Shown here: positions 1 to 7,325 of the stretch, piece after piece | Layout: the number at the start of each line of letters is the position of its first letter | Position numbering within the stretch: position 1 is the stretch's first letter | Virus record (IMG/VR): IMGVR_UViG_3300042554_002120 | Location: 1-31,372 of that record | Direction: 5' to 3' (one strand) | Length of the DNA: 31,372 nucleotides | From: a virus | Position numbers and translations under genes: made by a program | Notes under the pieces: generated by a model | Told to the model about the DNA's origin: nothing | What the model saw: the letters and a program-made list of their open reading frames with translations, nothing else | Databases searched by the model: none

Positions 1-90
1 GCCCTCGCCATCCTCGACGCCCGGCGCGAGCTGCTGGCGTGGCACCTGCGCCGGACCCCTCCCGGGCGTGTGGGAGGGTGGTGGTCATGA
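1..90 (+). CDS. C-terminal end of an upstream gene (partial)
   Basis: An open frame enters at the window edge and encodes 29 residues ending in TGA at 88-90. The stop overlaps the ATG of the next gene (ATGA). Its last codons read through the GACCCCTCCC box, giving a TPPG-type tail like those of several later genes in this window. The fragment is too short to assign a function. The main support is the tight stop/start overlap, which recurs throughout this cluster. Confidence 0.5.
   Translation, partial: ALAILDARRELLAWHLRRTPPGRVGGWWS
52..79 (+). promoter_or_regulatory. GC-rich leaderless-type promoter, copy 1
   Basis: CGGACC (52-57), a 16-bp spacer that starts CCTCCC, and GAGGGT (74-79) lie 7 nt before the ATG at 87. 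The geometry matches the other members of this family, so transcription probably starts at or next to the start codon. This is inferred from repetition of the pattern, not measured. Confidence 0.6.
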
Positions 91-500
91 GGCTCACGGA
101 GGACGATCGGCAGCGGCTTACAGACTGGTGCCGCGTGGCTGGCTACTACACCCTGGCGTCCACCCTCGGCATGGCCGTGGGCACGCTCTACCAGGTGCGC
201 CGGGGCGCTGCCCTGTCGGAGTCACGACGCAACCAGATCGTTGCCACCATCGCGCAGCCCCCGCCCCCGCGGCGCTGCCCGTGTGGCGCCGCGCTGGCGC
301 CGTCACGCCACGCCGTCACGATCTTCTGCGACGCCTGCGCCGAGGAACGGGCGCGAGCGCCCCGGGCAACCAAACAGGCCCCGCGCCGCCGTGGTCGCCC
401 TGTCGCCAAGCGGACGTGCCCGGCCTGCGGCGGCCCCGAGGTCAAGGATGGCCGTCTCGTGGTGTGCGTCGCCCGGTGCTGCCCGCCGAGGTTCGCATGA
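87..500 (+). CDS. Small HTH and zinc-ribbon protein
   Basis: This 137-residue protein has an N-terminal segment (about residues 1-50) with a helix-turn-helix look: a helix, the stretch TLASTLGMAVGTLYQV, then basic residues. Cysteine pairs follow: C-P-C-G near residue 65, C-D-A-C near 80, and C-P-A-C-G near 110, with more cysteines at the end. Zinc binding and DNA binding are therefore likely. The ATG at 87 was chosen because it sits 7 nt behind the promoter-like box and overlaps the preceding stop; an ATG at 39 would start inside the upstream gene. Its stop overlaps the next gene (ATGA). It could be a small transcription factor; the target is unknown. Confidence 0.6.
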   Translation: MRLTEDDRQRLTDWCRVAGYYTLASTLGMAVGTLYQVRRGAALSESRRNQIVATIAQPPPPRRCPCGAALAPSRHAVTIFCDACAEERARAPRATKQAPRRRGRPVAKRTCPACGGPEVKDGRLVVCVARCCPPRFA

Positions 501-1330
501 GCGCGCTTTTCTACCTCGGCACCCACCAACCGCACTGGCTCGCCCAGACGGACGTGCCGATGTTCGTGAGCGACGTGACCCTGCGGCAGTACAAGACCCT
601 GCCCCGTGCCCGCGGTGCGTGGGCGCTTGATTCCGGGGGCTTCTCGGAACTCGGGATGCACGGCCGGTGGACCGTTCCGGCCGCGGACTACATCGCCCGG
701 GTGCGCCGCTACCGTGACGAGGTAGGCGGGCTCCGGTGGGCAGCCATTCAGGACTGGGTGTGCGAGCCGTTCATGATTCAAAAGACCGGGCTTTCGGTGC
801 GCGAGCACCAGCAGCGCACCGTCAACAGCCTGCTCTACCTGCGCGGCCAGGCCCCGGACCTGCCATGGGCGCCGGTGCTGCAAGGGTGGTCGCTCGGGGA
901 ATACCTCGATTGCGTGGAGCTGTACGAGGCCCACGGCGTCGACCTGGCTCGGGAGCCCATCGTGGGCGTCGGGTCCGTGTGCCGGCGACAGGGCACCTTC
1001 AGCGCCACGCAGATCATGGCGCATCTGGCCGGCATGGGCCTGCGTATCCACGGCTTCGGGTTCAAGACGCAAGGGCTCCTCGTCGCCGCCAACCACCTGA
1101 CCAGCGCCGACTCGCTCGCGTGGAGCTACGCCGCCCGCCGGGATCGACCCCTGCCGGGCCACAACCTGCCGGGACCAGGGCGCCCCCGCGGGCACATCAA
1201 CTGCGCCAACTGCCTGGAATATGCGCTGCTCTGGCGAGACGAACTGCTGACCAAACTTGGGGCCTCGCCGGGGATGCAACTGGACCTCTGGGCGAACCCC
1301 TCCTCCGGGGTCGATAGGGTGGCCTCATGA
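497..1330 (+). CDS. DpdA-like 7-deazapurine transglycosylase (TGT superfamily)
   Basis: This 277-residue protein resembles the DpdA family of tRNA-guanine-transglycosylase-like enzymes, which exchange guanine for a 7-deazaguanine base in DNA. Visible landmarks are FYLGTHQPHWL at the N-terminus, ALDSGGFSEL (the DSGGF motif holds the TGT catalytic Asp), IQDWVCEPFM, PVLQGW, VGVGSVCRRQ, IHGFGFKT, SADSLAWS, and a C-terminal CANC pair. The start at 497 overlaps the preceding stop, and the stop overlaps the next gene, so the three are probably translated together. No preQ0 synthesis genes (folE, queC, queD, queE) are in the window. The base would have to come from the host or from genes outside the window. 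The family assignment is fairly sure; activity on DNA is inferred. Confidence 0.8.
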   Translation: MSALFYLGTHQPHWLAQTDVPMFVSDVTLRQYKTLPRARGAWALDSGGFSELGMHGRWTVPAADYIARVRRYRDEVGGLRWAAIQDWVCEPFMIQKTGLSVREHQQRTVNSLLYLRGQAPDLPWAPVLQGWSLGEYLDCVELYEAHGVDLAREPIVGVGSVCRRQGTFSATQIMAHLAGMGLRIHGFGFKTQGLLVAANHLTSADSLAWSYAARRDRPLPGHNLPGPGRPRGHINCANCLEYALLWRDELLTKLGASPGMQLDLWANPSSGVDRVAS

Positions 1331-2145
1331 ACCCGTACCTGACCAGCGGCCCGACCTGCGTTTCGTTCAGCGGCGGACGGACCAGCGGCTACATGCTGGC
1401 GCAGATCCTCGCCGCCCACGGGGGCACGCTGCCGCCGGATACGCACGTCATTTTCGCCAATACCGGCAAAGAGCGCCCGGAGACGCTGGATTTCGTCCAC
1501 GAGTGCGCGACACGGTGGGGCGTCCACGTCCGGTGGATTGAGTGGCAGCGCGAGGCCCCGCGCTGGCGTGAGGTCACCTACCAGACGGCCAGCCGGGACG
1601 GGCGCCCCTTCTCCGAACTGATTGCGTGGAAGTCGTACCTGCCCAACCCGGTCCAGCGACTATGCACACAACACCTCAAGATTGACGCCATGATGCGGTT
1701 TCTGCGCGACGAGATCCGCGTTGGACCGCAATACACCTCCGTCATCGGCATCCGGTACGACGAACCCCGGCGCTGGCGGATCATTGGCCAGGACAGCCGC
1801 AACCGCCGAGAAACCAAGGTCGCCCCGCTGGTCACGGCCAAGGTGACCGAAGACGACGTGATGGATTGGTGGCGCGGTCAGCCCTTCGATCTCTCTCTCT
1901 CTCAGGGAGAGGGCAACTGCGACCTGTGCTTCCTCAAAGGCGCCGCCATCAAGGACCGCATCGTGCGCCAGCGCCCCGACCTAGCCGAATGGTGGGCCGC
2001 TCAGGAAAACCCGAAGGAGGGTACGCGCCGCCTGTGGCGCAGCACCGGGCCCACCTACGCGCAACTCCTGGACCGCGCCCGCCGACAACTCCCCCTCTTC
2101 CCAGACCTGGGCGAGTCCGAGCCGGACTGCGCCTGCACCGACTAG
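1327..2145 (+). CDS. PP-loop ATPase, PAPS-reductase family
   Basis: This 272-residue protein carries the PP-loop SFSGGRTSGYML (about residues 14-25), which binds and activates with ATP, followed by a Rossmann-like strand (HVIFANTGKE). It also has the C-terminal GNCDLCFLKG motif common in phage members of the phosphoadenosine phosphosulfate reductase family. Relatives include sulfate-assimilation enzymes and DndC-like DNA sulfur-modification proteins. The gene overlaps the DpdA-like gene by 4 nt (ATGA), which suggests a shared task. Real sulfate reduction seems less likely than nucleotide or base modification in a phage, but that is inference. A (CT)6 run at 1891-1902 lies inside the frame. 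Confidence 0.8.
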   Translation: MNPYLTSGPTCVSFSGGRTSGYMLAQILAAHGGTLPPDTHVIFANTGKERPETLDFVHECATRWGVHVRWIEWQREAPRWREVTYQTASRDGRPFSELIAWKSYLPNPVQRLCTQHLKIDAMMRFLRDEIRVGPQYTSVIGIRYDEPRRWRIIGQDSRNRRETKVAPLVTAKVTEDDVMDWWRGQPFDLSLSQGEGNCDLCFLKGAAIKDRIVRQRPDLAEWWAAQENPKEGTRRLWRSTGPTYAQLLDRARRQLPLFPDLGESEPDCACTD

Positions 2146-2152
2146 GACCACC

Positions 2153-2776
2153 ATGAGCCGCCCCTGCGCCCACGCCCCTTGCGGCGCCGCCTTCACCGGC
2201 AGCGAGCGCCGCCGCTACTGTTCGATCCGCTGCCAGCAGGCCGCCCGCAACGCCGCCCGGACCCCACCGGACGCCCGGCTCCCACGACCCTGCGCCCACG
2301 CCCCGTGCGGCAAGGCGTTCGTCGGCGTCCACGGCGCCCAGCGGTTCTGCTCCCCCGCGTGTAGCCGGGCGGACCTCGCCGCGCGTCGCATCGCCGCCAA
2401 CGCCCCGCGCACCCAACTCGTGCGGCAACTCAGCGAAGAGGGCGAGGCGACCCTGGCCCGGATCACCGCGCTGCTGGAAACCGCCCCGATGCTCACCGTC
2501 GACCTCGCCGCCCGGCTCGGGATGCCGGTGCAAAGCGTGGCCCGGGTCTGCAAGGCCGCTGCGTCCCGCCACGCGCTCACCCGCAAGGGCCTCACCTGGA
2601 CGCTCCCGGCAGCGCCCCCGACCCCGGAGCGCCGCGGCGTCACCGTCCAGCGCATCCCCGAGCGCGGCATCGTCGTCATCACCCGCCATGCATCGCCCCG
2701 GTTCACCCGGGCCTTGAACATCCACGCGCCCCCGGCGGAAGTCGCCGCGTGGGTCGCCCGCCTGGAGAGACCATGA
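2153..2776 (+). CDS. Protein with two zinc-finger-like repeats and a helix-turn-helix
   Basis: The 207-residue product opens with two similar cysteine modules: CAHAPCGAAF followed by YCSIRC, and CAHAPCGKAF followed by FCSPAC (about residues 5-75). Each could bind one zinc. A segment around residues 95-145 (LLETAPMLTVDLAARLGMPVQSVARVCKA) reads as a winged or plain HTH. DNA binding is likely; no specific family was recognised. AGGA precedes the ATG by about 6 nt, and the gap after the PP-loop gene is 7 nt. The stop overlaps the next ATG. Confidence 0.65.
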   Translation: MSRPCAHAPCGAAFTGSERRRYCSIRCQQAARNAARTPPDARLPRPCAHAPCGKAFVGVHGAQRFCSPACSRADLAARRIAANAPRTQLVRQLSEEGEATLARITALLETAPMLTVDLAARLGMPVQSVARVCKAAASRHALTRKGLTWTLPAAPPTPERRGVTVQRIPERGIVVITRHASPRFTRALNIHAPPAEVAAWVARLERP

Positions 2777-3057
2777 CCCCGACCTGCCGCCTTCCCGGCT
2801 GTGGCCGCCCGGTCGCCACACCGGCCAGCCACGTCTGCCAGATCCACCAGGACCACCACACGCCCATCGTCGTGGGCCGCGCCCCGACCCACGCCGCCAA
2901 CGTCACCGCCTGCCCGGCGTGCGGCGGCGCCGTGAAGCGCGAGGGAACGCTCGTGTCCTGCCGTCGTCGCCCGGCGTGCGGGTGGAGCGAGTTCGTGAGC
3001 CGCGCCGTCCGTGCCCCGGCGGACCCCTCTCCCCAGCGTGGCAGGGTGCGGCCATGA
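2773..3057 (+). CDS. Small zinc-ribbon protein
   Basis: This 94-residue protein has CRLPGC followed by C..H..H at the N-terminus and CPACGG ... C..RPACGW in the middle, a zinc-ribbon look. The ATG at 2773 overlaps the preceding stop (ATGA). Its own stop overlaps the methyltransferase start. The last 15 or so residues are encoded by the promoter-like box of the next gene. No family recognised. The role may be nucleic-acid or protein binding. Confidence 0.6.
   Translation: MTPTCRLPGCGRPVATPASHVCQIHQDHHTPIVVGRAPTHAANVTACPACGGAVKREGTLVSCRRRPACGWSEFVSRAVRAPADPSPQRGRVRP
3020..3047 (+). promoter_or_regulatory. GC-rich leaderless-type promoter, copy 2
   Basis: CGGACC (3020-3025), a 16-bp spacer and CAGGGT (3042-3047) stand 6 nt before the ATG at 3054. 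The element lies wholly inside the 3' end of the preceding gene. Confidence 0.7.
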
Positions 3058-4481
3058 CGCACAGGCAGACGTTTCTCTTTGACGATGCGGTGCCTCACCT
3101 GTCCGGGTGCGGGCTCATCTTCGACTACTTTGCCGGGGCCGGCGGTGCCTCGACGGGGATCGAGTGGGCGCTTGGCCGGTCCCCGGATGTGGCCATCAAC
3201 CACTGTGAACACGCCGTGCGCGTCCACGAACTCAACCACCCACGAACCGACCATGTGCGCGTGGACGTGTGGGACGTGGACCCGGTGCGCCACCTGCCAC
3301 CGGGCGACGTGAGCCTGTGCTGGTTCTCCCCGGACTGCCGGCACTTCTCCCGGGCCAAGGGCAGCACGCCGGTCAGCCGCAAGGTGCGCGGGCTCGCGTG
3401 GGTTGCCCTGCGCGTGGCAGGGCGACGACGGCCGCGCGTCATCGTGATCGAAAACGTCCCGGAGTTCGTGACGTGGGGGCCCGTGCGCAAGCGCCGTTTC
3501 GGCCGTCACAAGGGCAAGGTCATGCCGGTGTCCACGAAGGTAGGTCAGAGCTTTCGCCGGTTCATCGACCAGTTCCGGGCACTCGGCTACGTGGTCGAGT
3601 ACCGCGTCCTGAACGCCGCCGACCATGGCGCGCCGACCTCGCGCAAGCGTCTGTTCCTGATCGCTCGCTGCGACGGGGCTCCGGTGGTGTGGCCGGACGC
3701 GACGCACGGGCCAGGCCGCGCCCATCCCTACCGGACGGCCGCCGAGTGCATCGACTGGTCGATCCACTGCCCGTCGATCTTTGACCGCAAGCGACCGCTG
3801 GCCGCGGCCACCTGCAAGCGCATCGCCGACGGGCTGCGCCGCTACGTGATCGAGAACCCGAGGCCCTTCCTGGCGCCGGTCGACGGCGGCCTGGTGGCAC
3901 ACACCATGGTCCAGACCGGGCACGGGGAGCACGACAAGCAGCGCCCCCGCAGCCTGGACCTCGGCGTTCCCCTTGGCACGGTGGTCACCTCGACCAAGCA
4001 CGCCCTCGTGGCCGTGTGGCTGGCCAAGCACTACGGCGGCGTCGTGGGGCACGGCGTCGACCGACCCATCGGGACCATCACCACGGTGGACCACCACAGC
4101 CTGGTGGCGTGCCACCTGTCCACGCTCCCGATGCCGGAAGACCGGCGCAACCTCGTCGCCTCGTTTCTCACGACCTACTATGGCCAGGGCACCGGGCAGA
4201 GCCTTGACGACCCGATGCGCACGGTGGTCACCAAGGACCGCTTCGGGCTGGTCACGGTCGTGGTCGACGGGCAGACGTATGCCGTCGTCGACATCGGGCT
4301 ACGGATGCTGACCCCGCGAGAACTGGCGCGAGCCCAGGGGTTCGATGACACGTTCCAACTCATCGGCACCCAGACCGACCAGGTGGCGCGCGTCGGTAAC
4401 AGCGTGTGCCCTCCGCTGGCCCGCGCCATCGTTGCCGCCAACCTGGGCGAGCCGTCCCGGGGAAACGGGGTGCGGCTGTGA
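3054..4481 (+). CDS. C5-cytosine DNA methyltransferase
   Basis: This 475-residue protein transfers a methyl group from S-adenosylmethionine to cytosine C5 in DNA. Motif I is FDYFAGAGGASTGIEWA (about residues 22-38). Motif IV appears as SPDCRHFS, the phage-type variant of PCQ with the catalytic Cys. Motif VI is ENVPEF, motif VIII is RKRLFLIA, and motif X is GNSVCPPLARAIVAANL. The region around residues 280-420 holds repeated P...T(V/I)T segments and probably includes the target-recognition part; the sequence it recognises cannot be read off. The ATG at 3054 is 6 nt behind the -10-like hexamer. No partner endonuclease is adjacent, so self-protection against host restriction is likelier than a full R-M pair. 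Confidence 0.93.
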   Translation: MTHRQTFLFDDAVPHLSGCGLIFDYFAGAGGASTGIEWALGRSPDVAINHCEHAVRVHELNHPRTDHVRVDVWDVDPVRHLPPGDVSLCWFSPDCRHFSRAKGSTPVSRKVRGLAWVALRVAGRRRPRVIVIENVPEFVTWGPVRKRRFGRHKGKVMPVSTKVGQSFRRFIDQFRALGYVVEYRVLNAADHGAPTSRKRLFLIARCDGAPVVWPDATHGPGRAHPYRTAAECIDWSIHCPSIFDRKRPLAAATCKRIADGLRRYVIENPRPFLAPVDGGLVAHTMVQTGHGEHDKQRPRSLDLGVPLGTVVTSTKHALVAVWLAKHYGGVVGHGVDRPIGTITTVDHHSLVACHLSTLPMPEDRRNLVASFLTTYYGQGTGQSLDDPMRTVVTKDRFGLVTVVVDGQTYAVVDIGLRMLTPRELARAQGFDDTFQLIGTQTDQVARVGNSVCPPLARAIVAANLGEPSRGNGVRL

Positions 4482-4573
4482 TGCAGGGCATCCTCGAAAT
4501 CCTCGCCGGTGTCGCCATGCTGGCGCTGGCCGTGTGCAGTAGCGCCGCGGTCACCGGGAGGGAGCGCCGATGA
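4481..4573 (+). CDS. 30-residue single-span membrane peptide
   Basis: A short frame overlaps the methyltransferase stop by one base (TGATG) and its own stop overlaps the next ATG (ATGA). It encodes one hydrophobic helix (GILEILAGVAMLALAVCSSAAV) and a basic tail RERR, so it should sit in the membrane with the C-terminus in the cytoplasm. The precise coupling on both sides argues that it is translated. No function can be named. Confidence 0.55.
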   Translation: MQGILEILAGVAMLALAVCSSAAVTGRERR

Positions 4574-4857
4574 CCGTGACGGAAGCCCTTGAAGCCCTGG
4601 CGGCCGTGGGCGGCGACACGATTCTCCTCGTCGCGGACCCCACGGACGGGCTAGCCGTCGTGCTGTGGTGGGAAGACCCGGCGCGACGCCTTGCCTTCAC
4701 CGGCGAGGCCACCAACCTGGACGGCGACGACCTCGCCCTGTACCTCGTCAGCAAGGCGGCAAGCTACCTGGCCAACGAGGCGAACGGCCGTGGCGACCTG
4801 CGCCGAGCGGTGCGCCTGCGGACCGTCGCCGCCCAGGCAGAGAACGCCATCGGCTGA
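4570..4857 (+). CDS. Hypothetical small protein
   Basis: The 95-residue acidic protein has an alternating strand/helix pattern (TILLVADPTDGLAVVLWW near residues 17-34, then a helical C-terminal half). It is not recognised. It overlaps the membrane peptide upstream, and its TGA stop forms part of the CTGACC box of the next promoter-like element. Confidence 0.6.
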   Translation: MTVTEALEALAAVGGDTILLVADPTDGLAVVLWWEDPARRLAFTGEATNLDGDDLALYLVSKAASYLANEANGRGDLRRAVRLRTVAAQAENAIG

Positions 4858-4881
4858 CCCCTCCCGGCGGCGTGCGACAAC
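4854..4881 (+). promoter_or_regulatory. Weak member of the GC-rich promoter family, with a leader
   Basis: CTGACC (4854-4859), 16 bp, then GACAAC (4876-4881). Unlike other members, no start codon follows at 6-7 nt. The next ATG is at 4943, giving a leader of about 55 nt that contains a perfect hairpin CCGGCA-CGTC-TGCCGG (4901-4916). Confidence 0.4.
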
Positions 4882-4942
4882 AGGGACACGCAACGCCCGC
4901 CCGGCACGTCTGCCGGACCCGGTGCCGCACGTCCCTCATCCC

Positions 4943-5425
4943 ATGCCAGACCCACAAGAGATCCTCGCCACCATCGCCGACATCCGCCGCGGCCTCGACA
5001 CCCTGGAAGCCCAGGTCACCGGCGCCGCCCCACCGCAGCGCCAGACCGTCAACGCCGCCCTCGGCCTCCCGGAGCCCGCCAGCGACGCGGACCTCGACAG
5101 CCAGTACGGCGACCCGGAGGTGCGCAAGGACCCGAAGGACTGGCAGGGGCAAACGCTCGTCGGCGCGAAGTACAGCCAGTGCCCGCCGGACTTCCTCAAG
5201 ATGCTCGCCGGGCTGCTGGCGTGGCAGGCCCGCAAGTCGGACGAGAAGAACGAGATGGCCAGCAACGGCAAGCCCCGGAGCGCGTACCTGATTCGTGATG
5301 CCGCCCGCGCCCTTGGATGGGCCCGTCGGATCGATGCCGCCCGCGCCCCCCGTCGACCCGTCCCCTCAGCTGGCGTCACCGGCCGCGGCAGCATGGCCGA
5401 CGAGGGCGACATCCCGCCGTTCTGA
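4943..5425 (+). CDS. Hypothetical phage protein
   Basis: The 160-residue product starts with a helical, possibly coiled-coil segment (about residues 4-25). The middle part (DFLKMLAGLLAWQARKSDEKNEM ... AYLIRDAARALGWARRI, about 90-135) looks like a conserved helical domain. The family was not recognised. The start at 4943 has no clear Shine-Dalgarno sequence. It was preferred over upstream in-frame starts because those lie inside the preceding gene. The stop TGA is part of the next promoter box. Confidence 0.6.
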   Translation: MPDPQEILATIADIRRGLDTLEAQVTGAAPPQRQTVNAALGLPEPASDADLDSQYGDPEVRKDPKDWQGQTLVGAKYSQCPPDFLKMLAGLLAWQARKSDEKNEMASNGKPRSAYLIRDAARALGWARRIDAARAPRRPVPSAGVTGRGSMADEGDIPPF

Positions 5426-5449
5426 CCCCTCCCTGGCTGGGCGCATCCT
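5422..5449 (+). promoter_or_regulatory. GC-rich leaderless-type promoter, copy 4
   Basis: CTGACC (5422-5427), 16-bp spacer, CATCCT (5444-5449), then 6 nt to the ATG at 5456. The TGA of the preceding gene is inside the -35-like hexamer. Confidence 0.65.
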
Positions 5450-5455
5450 CCGGCC

Positions 5456-5881
5456 ATGCGCTCCCTGGCCAGCATCCGCCCCGCCCTGCCACCGTCGCCC
5501 GCCACGCCACCCGCCCCGGACCTGTGGCGCGTCGCCACCGCCGAGCACCACGCCGCCCTCGTCTGCGTGCGTGACGCCCTGGCCCGCGTCGTCGCCACCA
5601 TGGCCGGCCATCGCCCGGACCCCCGCGCCCTGGCCGCCCTGGGCGCTGCGCTGGACGTAGCCGAGGCCGCCGCCCGCACCGTCGGCACCGCGCGTCCGGC
5701 TCACCCGGACGACGCCGCGCTGATCGACGCCGCCGACCTGGCCAAGCGGCTGGTGATGCAACTGCGCCAGCTCGCCCGCGCCCCCGGCCAGAACTGGCAC
5801 CGCGACCGGTGGATCGACCGGATCGCCGCCACGCTCGGTGAGGCCGCCGCGCTGACCCCTCCCGGCACGCTGGCAGGGTGA
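5456..5881 (+). CDS. Hypothetical helical protein
   Basis: This 141-residue, alanine-rich protein is predicted by eye to be nearly all helix (about residues 25-135) after a proline-rich start. No family recognised. The start is fixed by the promoter-like box 6 nt upstream. The C-terminal LTPPGTLAG is encoded by the next promoter box, so that tail may be a by-product of gene packing. Confidence 0.6.
   Translation: MRSLASIRPALPPSPATPPAPDLWRVATAEHHAALVCVRDALARVVATMAGHRPDPRALAALGAALDVAEAAARTVGTARPAHPDDAALIDAADLAKRLVMQLRQLARAPGQNWHRDRWIDRIAATLGEAAALTPPGTLAG
5852..5879 (+). promoter_or_regulatory. GC-rich leaderless-type promoter, copy 5
   Basis: CTGACC (5852-5857), 16-bp spacer, CAGGGT (5874-5879), 6 nt (GAGCGG), then ATG at 5886. 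Confidence 0.7.
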
Positions 5882-5885
5882 GCGG

Positions 5886-6416
5886 ATGATCCTGCTAGGC
5901 ATCGACCCGGGCGCCCCCGCCAAGCCCACCCCTGCCAACCGCACCCCCATCGCGCTCCACGGCTGGTGCCTCCTCGACGTGCAACCCGACCAGCGCCCCG
6001 TGTGGGTCAGCGCCGGGCACAGCGAGATGGCCGGGCTCATCGACCTGATCGAGCACGCCAGCGACCTCGACGCGGTGGTCGTGGAACGCCCCGTCCGTGC
6101 CCACAAGATGGAGGCCAACATGCCGCTGCTAGAGACCGCCCTGGCCGCCGGGGAGTTCTACGGCCGCGCCGCGCAGATGGGCCGCGCCGCCGCGCTGCTG
6201 TCCGCCGAGTCGTGGCGGGCGTGCGTCGCCGGGTCGTCGTCCGCGTCGGACGCACGGGTCAAGACGGCGCTGGGCATCCACCTGCCCAACCTGCCAAAGC
6301 GGTCCAACCCGCACGAACGCGACGCCGCCGGGGTCGCCCTCGGCTGGGCGCTCCGGTCCGGTCTGCTGGTCGGCGGGCGCGGCCGCCTGACCCCTCCCGC
6401 GGCTGCCGCAAGGTGA
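5886..6416 (+). CDS. RuvC-like Holliday-junction resolvase / RNase H-fold nuclease
   Basis: The 176-residue protein shows the RuvC pattern of acidic residues: LGIDPG at residues 4-9 (first Asp), VVVERP near residue 63 (Glu), and DAAGVALGWAL near residue 146 (last Asp). Phage members cut branched DNA during recombination or before packaging. The usual length of phage RuvC-like enzymes is 150-180 residues, which fits. The start lies 6 nt behind a -10-like hexamer. The final LTPPAAAAR is encoded by the next promoter box. Confidence 0.8.
   Translation: MILLGIDPGAPAKPTPANRTPIALHGWCLLDVQPDQRPVWVSAGHSEMAGLIDLIEHASDLDAVVVERPVRAHKMEANMPLLETALAAGEFYGRAAQMGRAAALLSAESWRACVAGSSSASDARVKTALGIHLPNLPKRSNPHERDAAGVALGWALRSGLLVGGRGRLTPPAAAAR
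6387..6414 (+). promoter_or_regulatory. GC-rich leaderless-type promoter, copy 6
   Basis: CTGACC (6387-6392), 16-bp spacer, CAAGGT (6409-6414), 7 nt, then ATG at 6422. Confidence 0.65.
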
Positions 6417-6421
6417 GCGCC

Positions 6422-6880
6422 ATGTCCTCCCCCAGCACCCCCGCGCCAGCTCGCACCGGGCGCCCCCGCAGGGCCATCCCCACCGGCGCCCGGTTCGGCC
6501 TCCTCGTCGTCGACGGCCCCGCCCCGGACCACCAGCGCAAGGGCCGGCGCAGCCCCGCGTGGTGGTGCCGGTGCGACTGTGGCCAGCGCGTATCGGTCAC
6601 CACCGAGAGTCTGGAAGCCGGCACCCTGTCGTGTGGCTGCCTGCGCAAGGGTAGCCTGCGCCGCCAGCCCGTCCCCGTGGGCGAGGACTTCCTCGGCATC
6701 GTCGTCGTCGGCCCCGCCCCGGACGTGCCGGACCGGTACGGGCACCACGTCGCGTGGACCTGTCGCTGCCACTGCGGCGCGCTGTTCACCGCGCGCGCCC
6801 ACAACGTCAAGAACTTCAACACCAAGTCGTGCGGATGCGCTCGGCCGTGGCGGACCCCTCCCGGCGCCGGGGCAGAGTAG
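6422..6880 (+). CDS. Protein with two tandem zinc-ribbon-like modules
   Basis: The 152-residue product contains two copies of a roughly 60-residue unit: a glycine/valine strand (FGLLVVDGPAPD and FLGIVVVGPAPD), W.C.C.CG, and ending SCGC. Cys pairs are WWCRCDCG ... LSCGC and WTCRCHCG ... KSCGC. This module is familiar as the N-terminal part of phage HNH/AP2 proteins, but no nuclease or AP2 domain follows here. It is probably a zinc-binding nucleic-acid binder. The start is placed by the promoter box 7 nt upstream. The RTPPGAGAE tail comes from the next box. Confidence 0.65.
   Translation: MSSPSTPAPARTGRPRRAIPTGARFGLLVVDGPAPDHQRKGRRSPAWWCRCDCGQRVSVTTESLEAGTLSCGCLRKGSLRRQPVPVGEDFLGIVVVGPAPDVPDRYGHHVAWTCRCHCGALFTARAHNVKNFNTKSCGCARPWRTPPGAGAE
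6851..6878 (+). promoter_or_regulatory. GC-rich leaderless-type promoter, copy 7
   Basis: CGGACC (6851-6856), 16-bp spacer, CAGAGT (6873-6878), 6 nt (AGCGCC), then ATG at 6885. Confidence 0.7.
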
Positions 6881-6884
6881 CGCC

Positions 6885-7325
6885 ATGCCCGCCTATGACT
6901 GCCAGATCCTCGACGGACGCGGCACCCTCCTGGCCACGCTGCCGACCATCGAGGACGCGCTGTACGCCGCCCGCACCGACCCCCTCGCCCCGGCCGCCCG
7001 GCGTGTCGTCCGCGCCAGTGACGGCGCCGTCCTGGCCTATCGCCGCACCGTCGCCACGCCCCCGCGTCCGTCCGTGCGCCTCACGCCGCCCGCCCCGATG
7101 TGCCCGGTCTGGGCGGCGCTGGCCCACCCGCGGACCTGGCCGGAGGTGCTGGCCGTGTACCCGCACGCCCCGGCGGACGCGCTGGGCCGCCGTGCCCTGT
7201 GGCTGATGGACCACGGGTTCGTGGCCATCCACGCCGGCACCCTGGCGCGCTGCCACGAGGAGCCCCCGCCGGTGTGGTCCTGGCACGCCGACCACTCCGC
7301 TGCGTCGGGCAAGGTGACCACATGA
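6885..7325 (+). CDS. Hypothetical protein
   Basis: This 146-residue protein begins with two strands that look like a small beta-hairpin domain (YDCQILDGRGTLLATLPTIE, then RVVRASDGAVLAYRR). A tryptophan- and histidine-rich part follows (about residues 65-140). It is not recognised. The start is set by the promoter box. Its stop overlaps the dCTP deaminase start (ATGA), so the two are probably co-translated. Confidence 0.6.
   Translation: MPAYDCQILDGRGTLLATLPTIEDALYAARTDPLAPAARRVVRASDGAVLAYRRTVATPPRPSVRLTPPAPMCPVWAALAHPRTWPEVLAVYPHAPADALGRRALWLMDHGFVAIHAGTLARCHEEPPPVWSWHADHSAASGKVTT

Noticed and set aside
188-1279. A 363-codon leftward open frame
   Set aside because: It is antisense to the DpdA-like gene, which has clear family motifs and coupled start and stop codons.
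2703-4115. A 470-codon leftward open frame
   Set aside because: It is antisense to the C5-methyltransferase, whose motifs I, IV, VI, VIII and X are all in the rightward frame.
3054-4481. A full restriction-modification pair
   Set aside because: The methyltransferase is clear, but no neighbouring gene looks like a partner restriction enzyme. The HNH gene at 10864 is over 6 kb away under different control.
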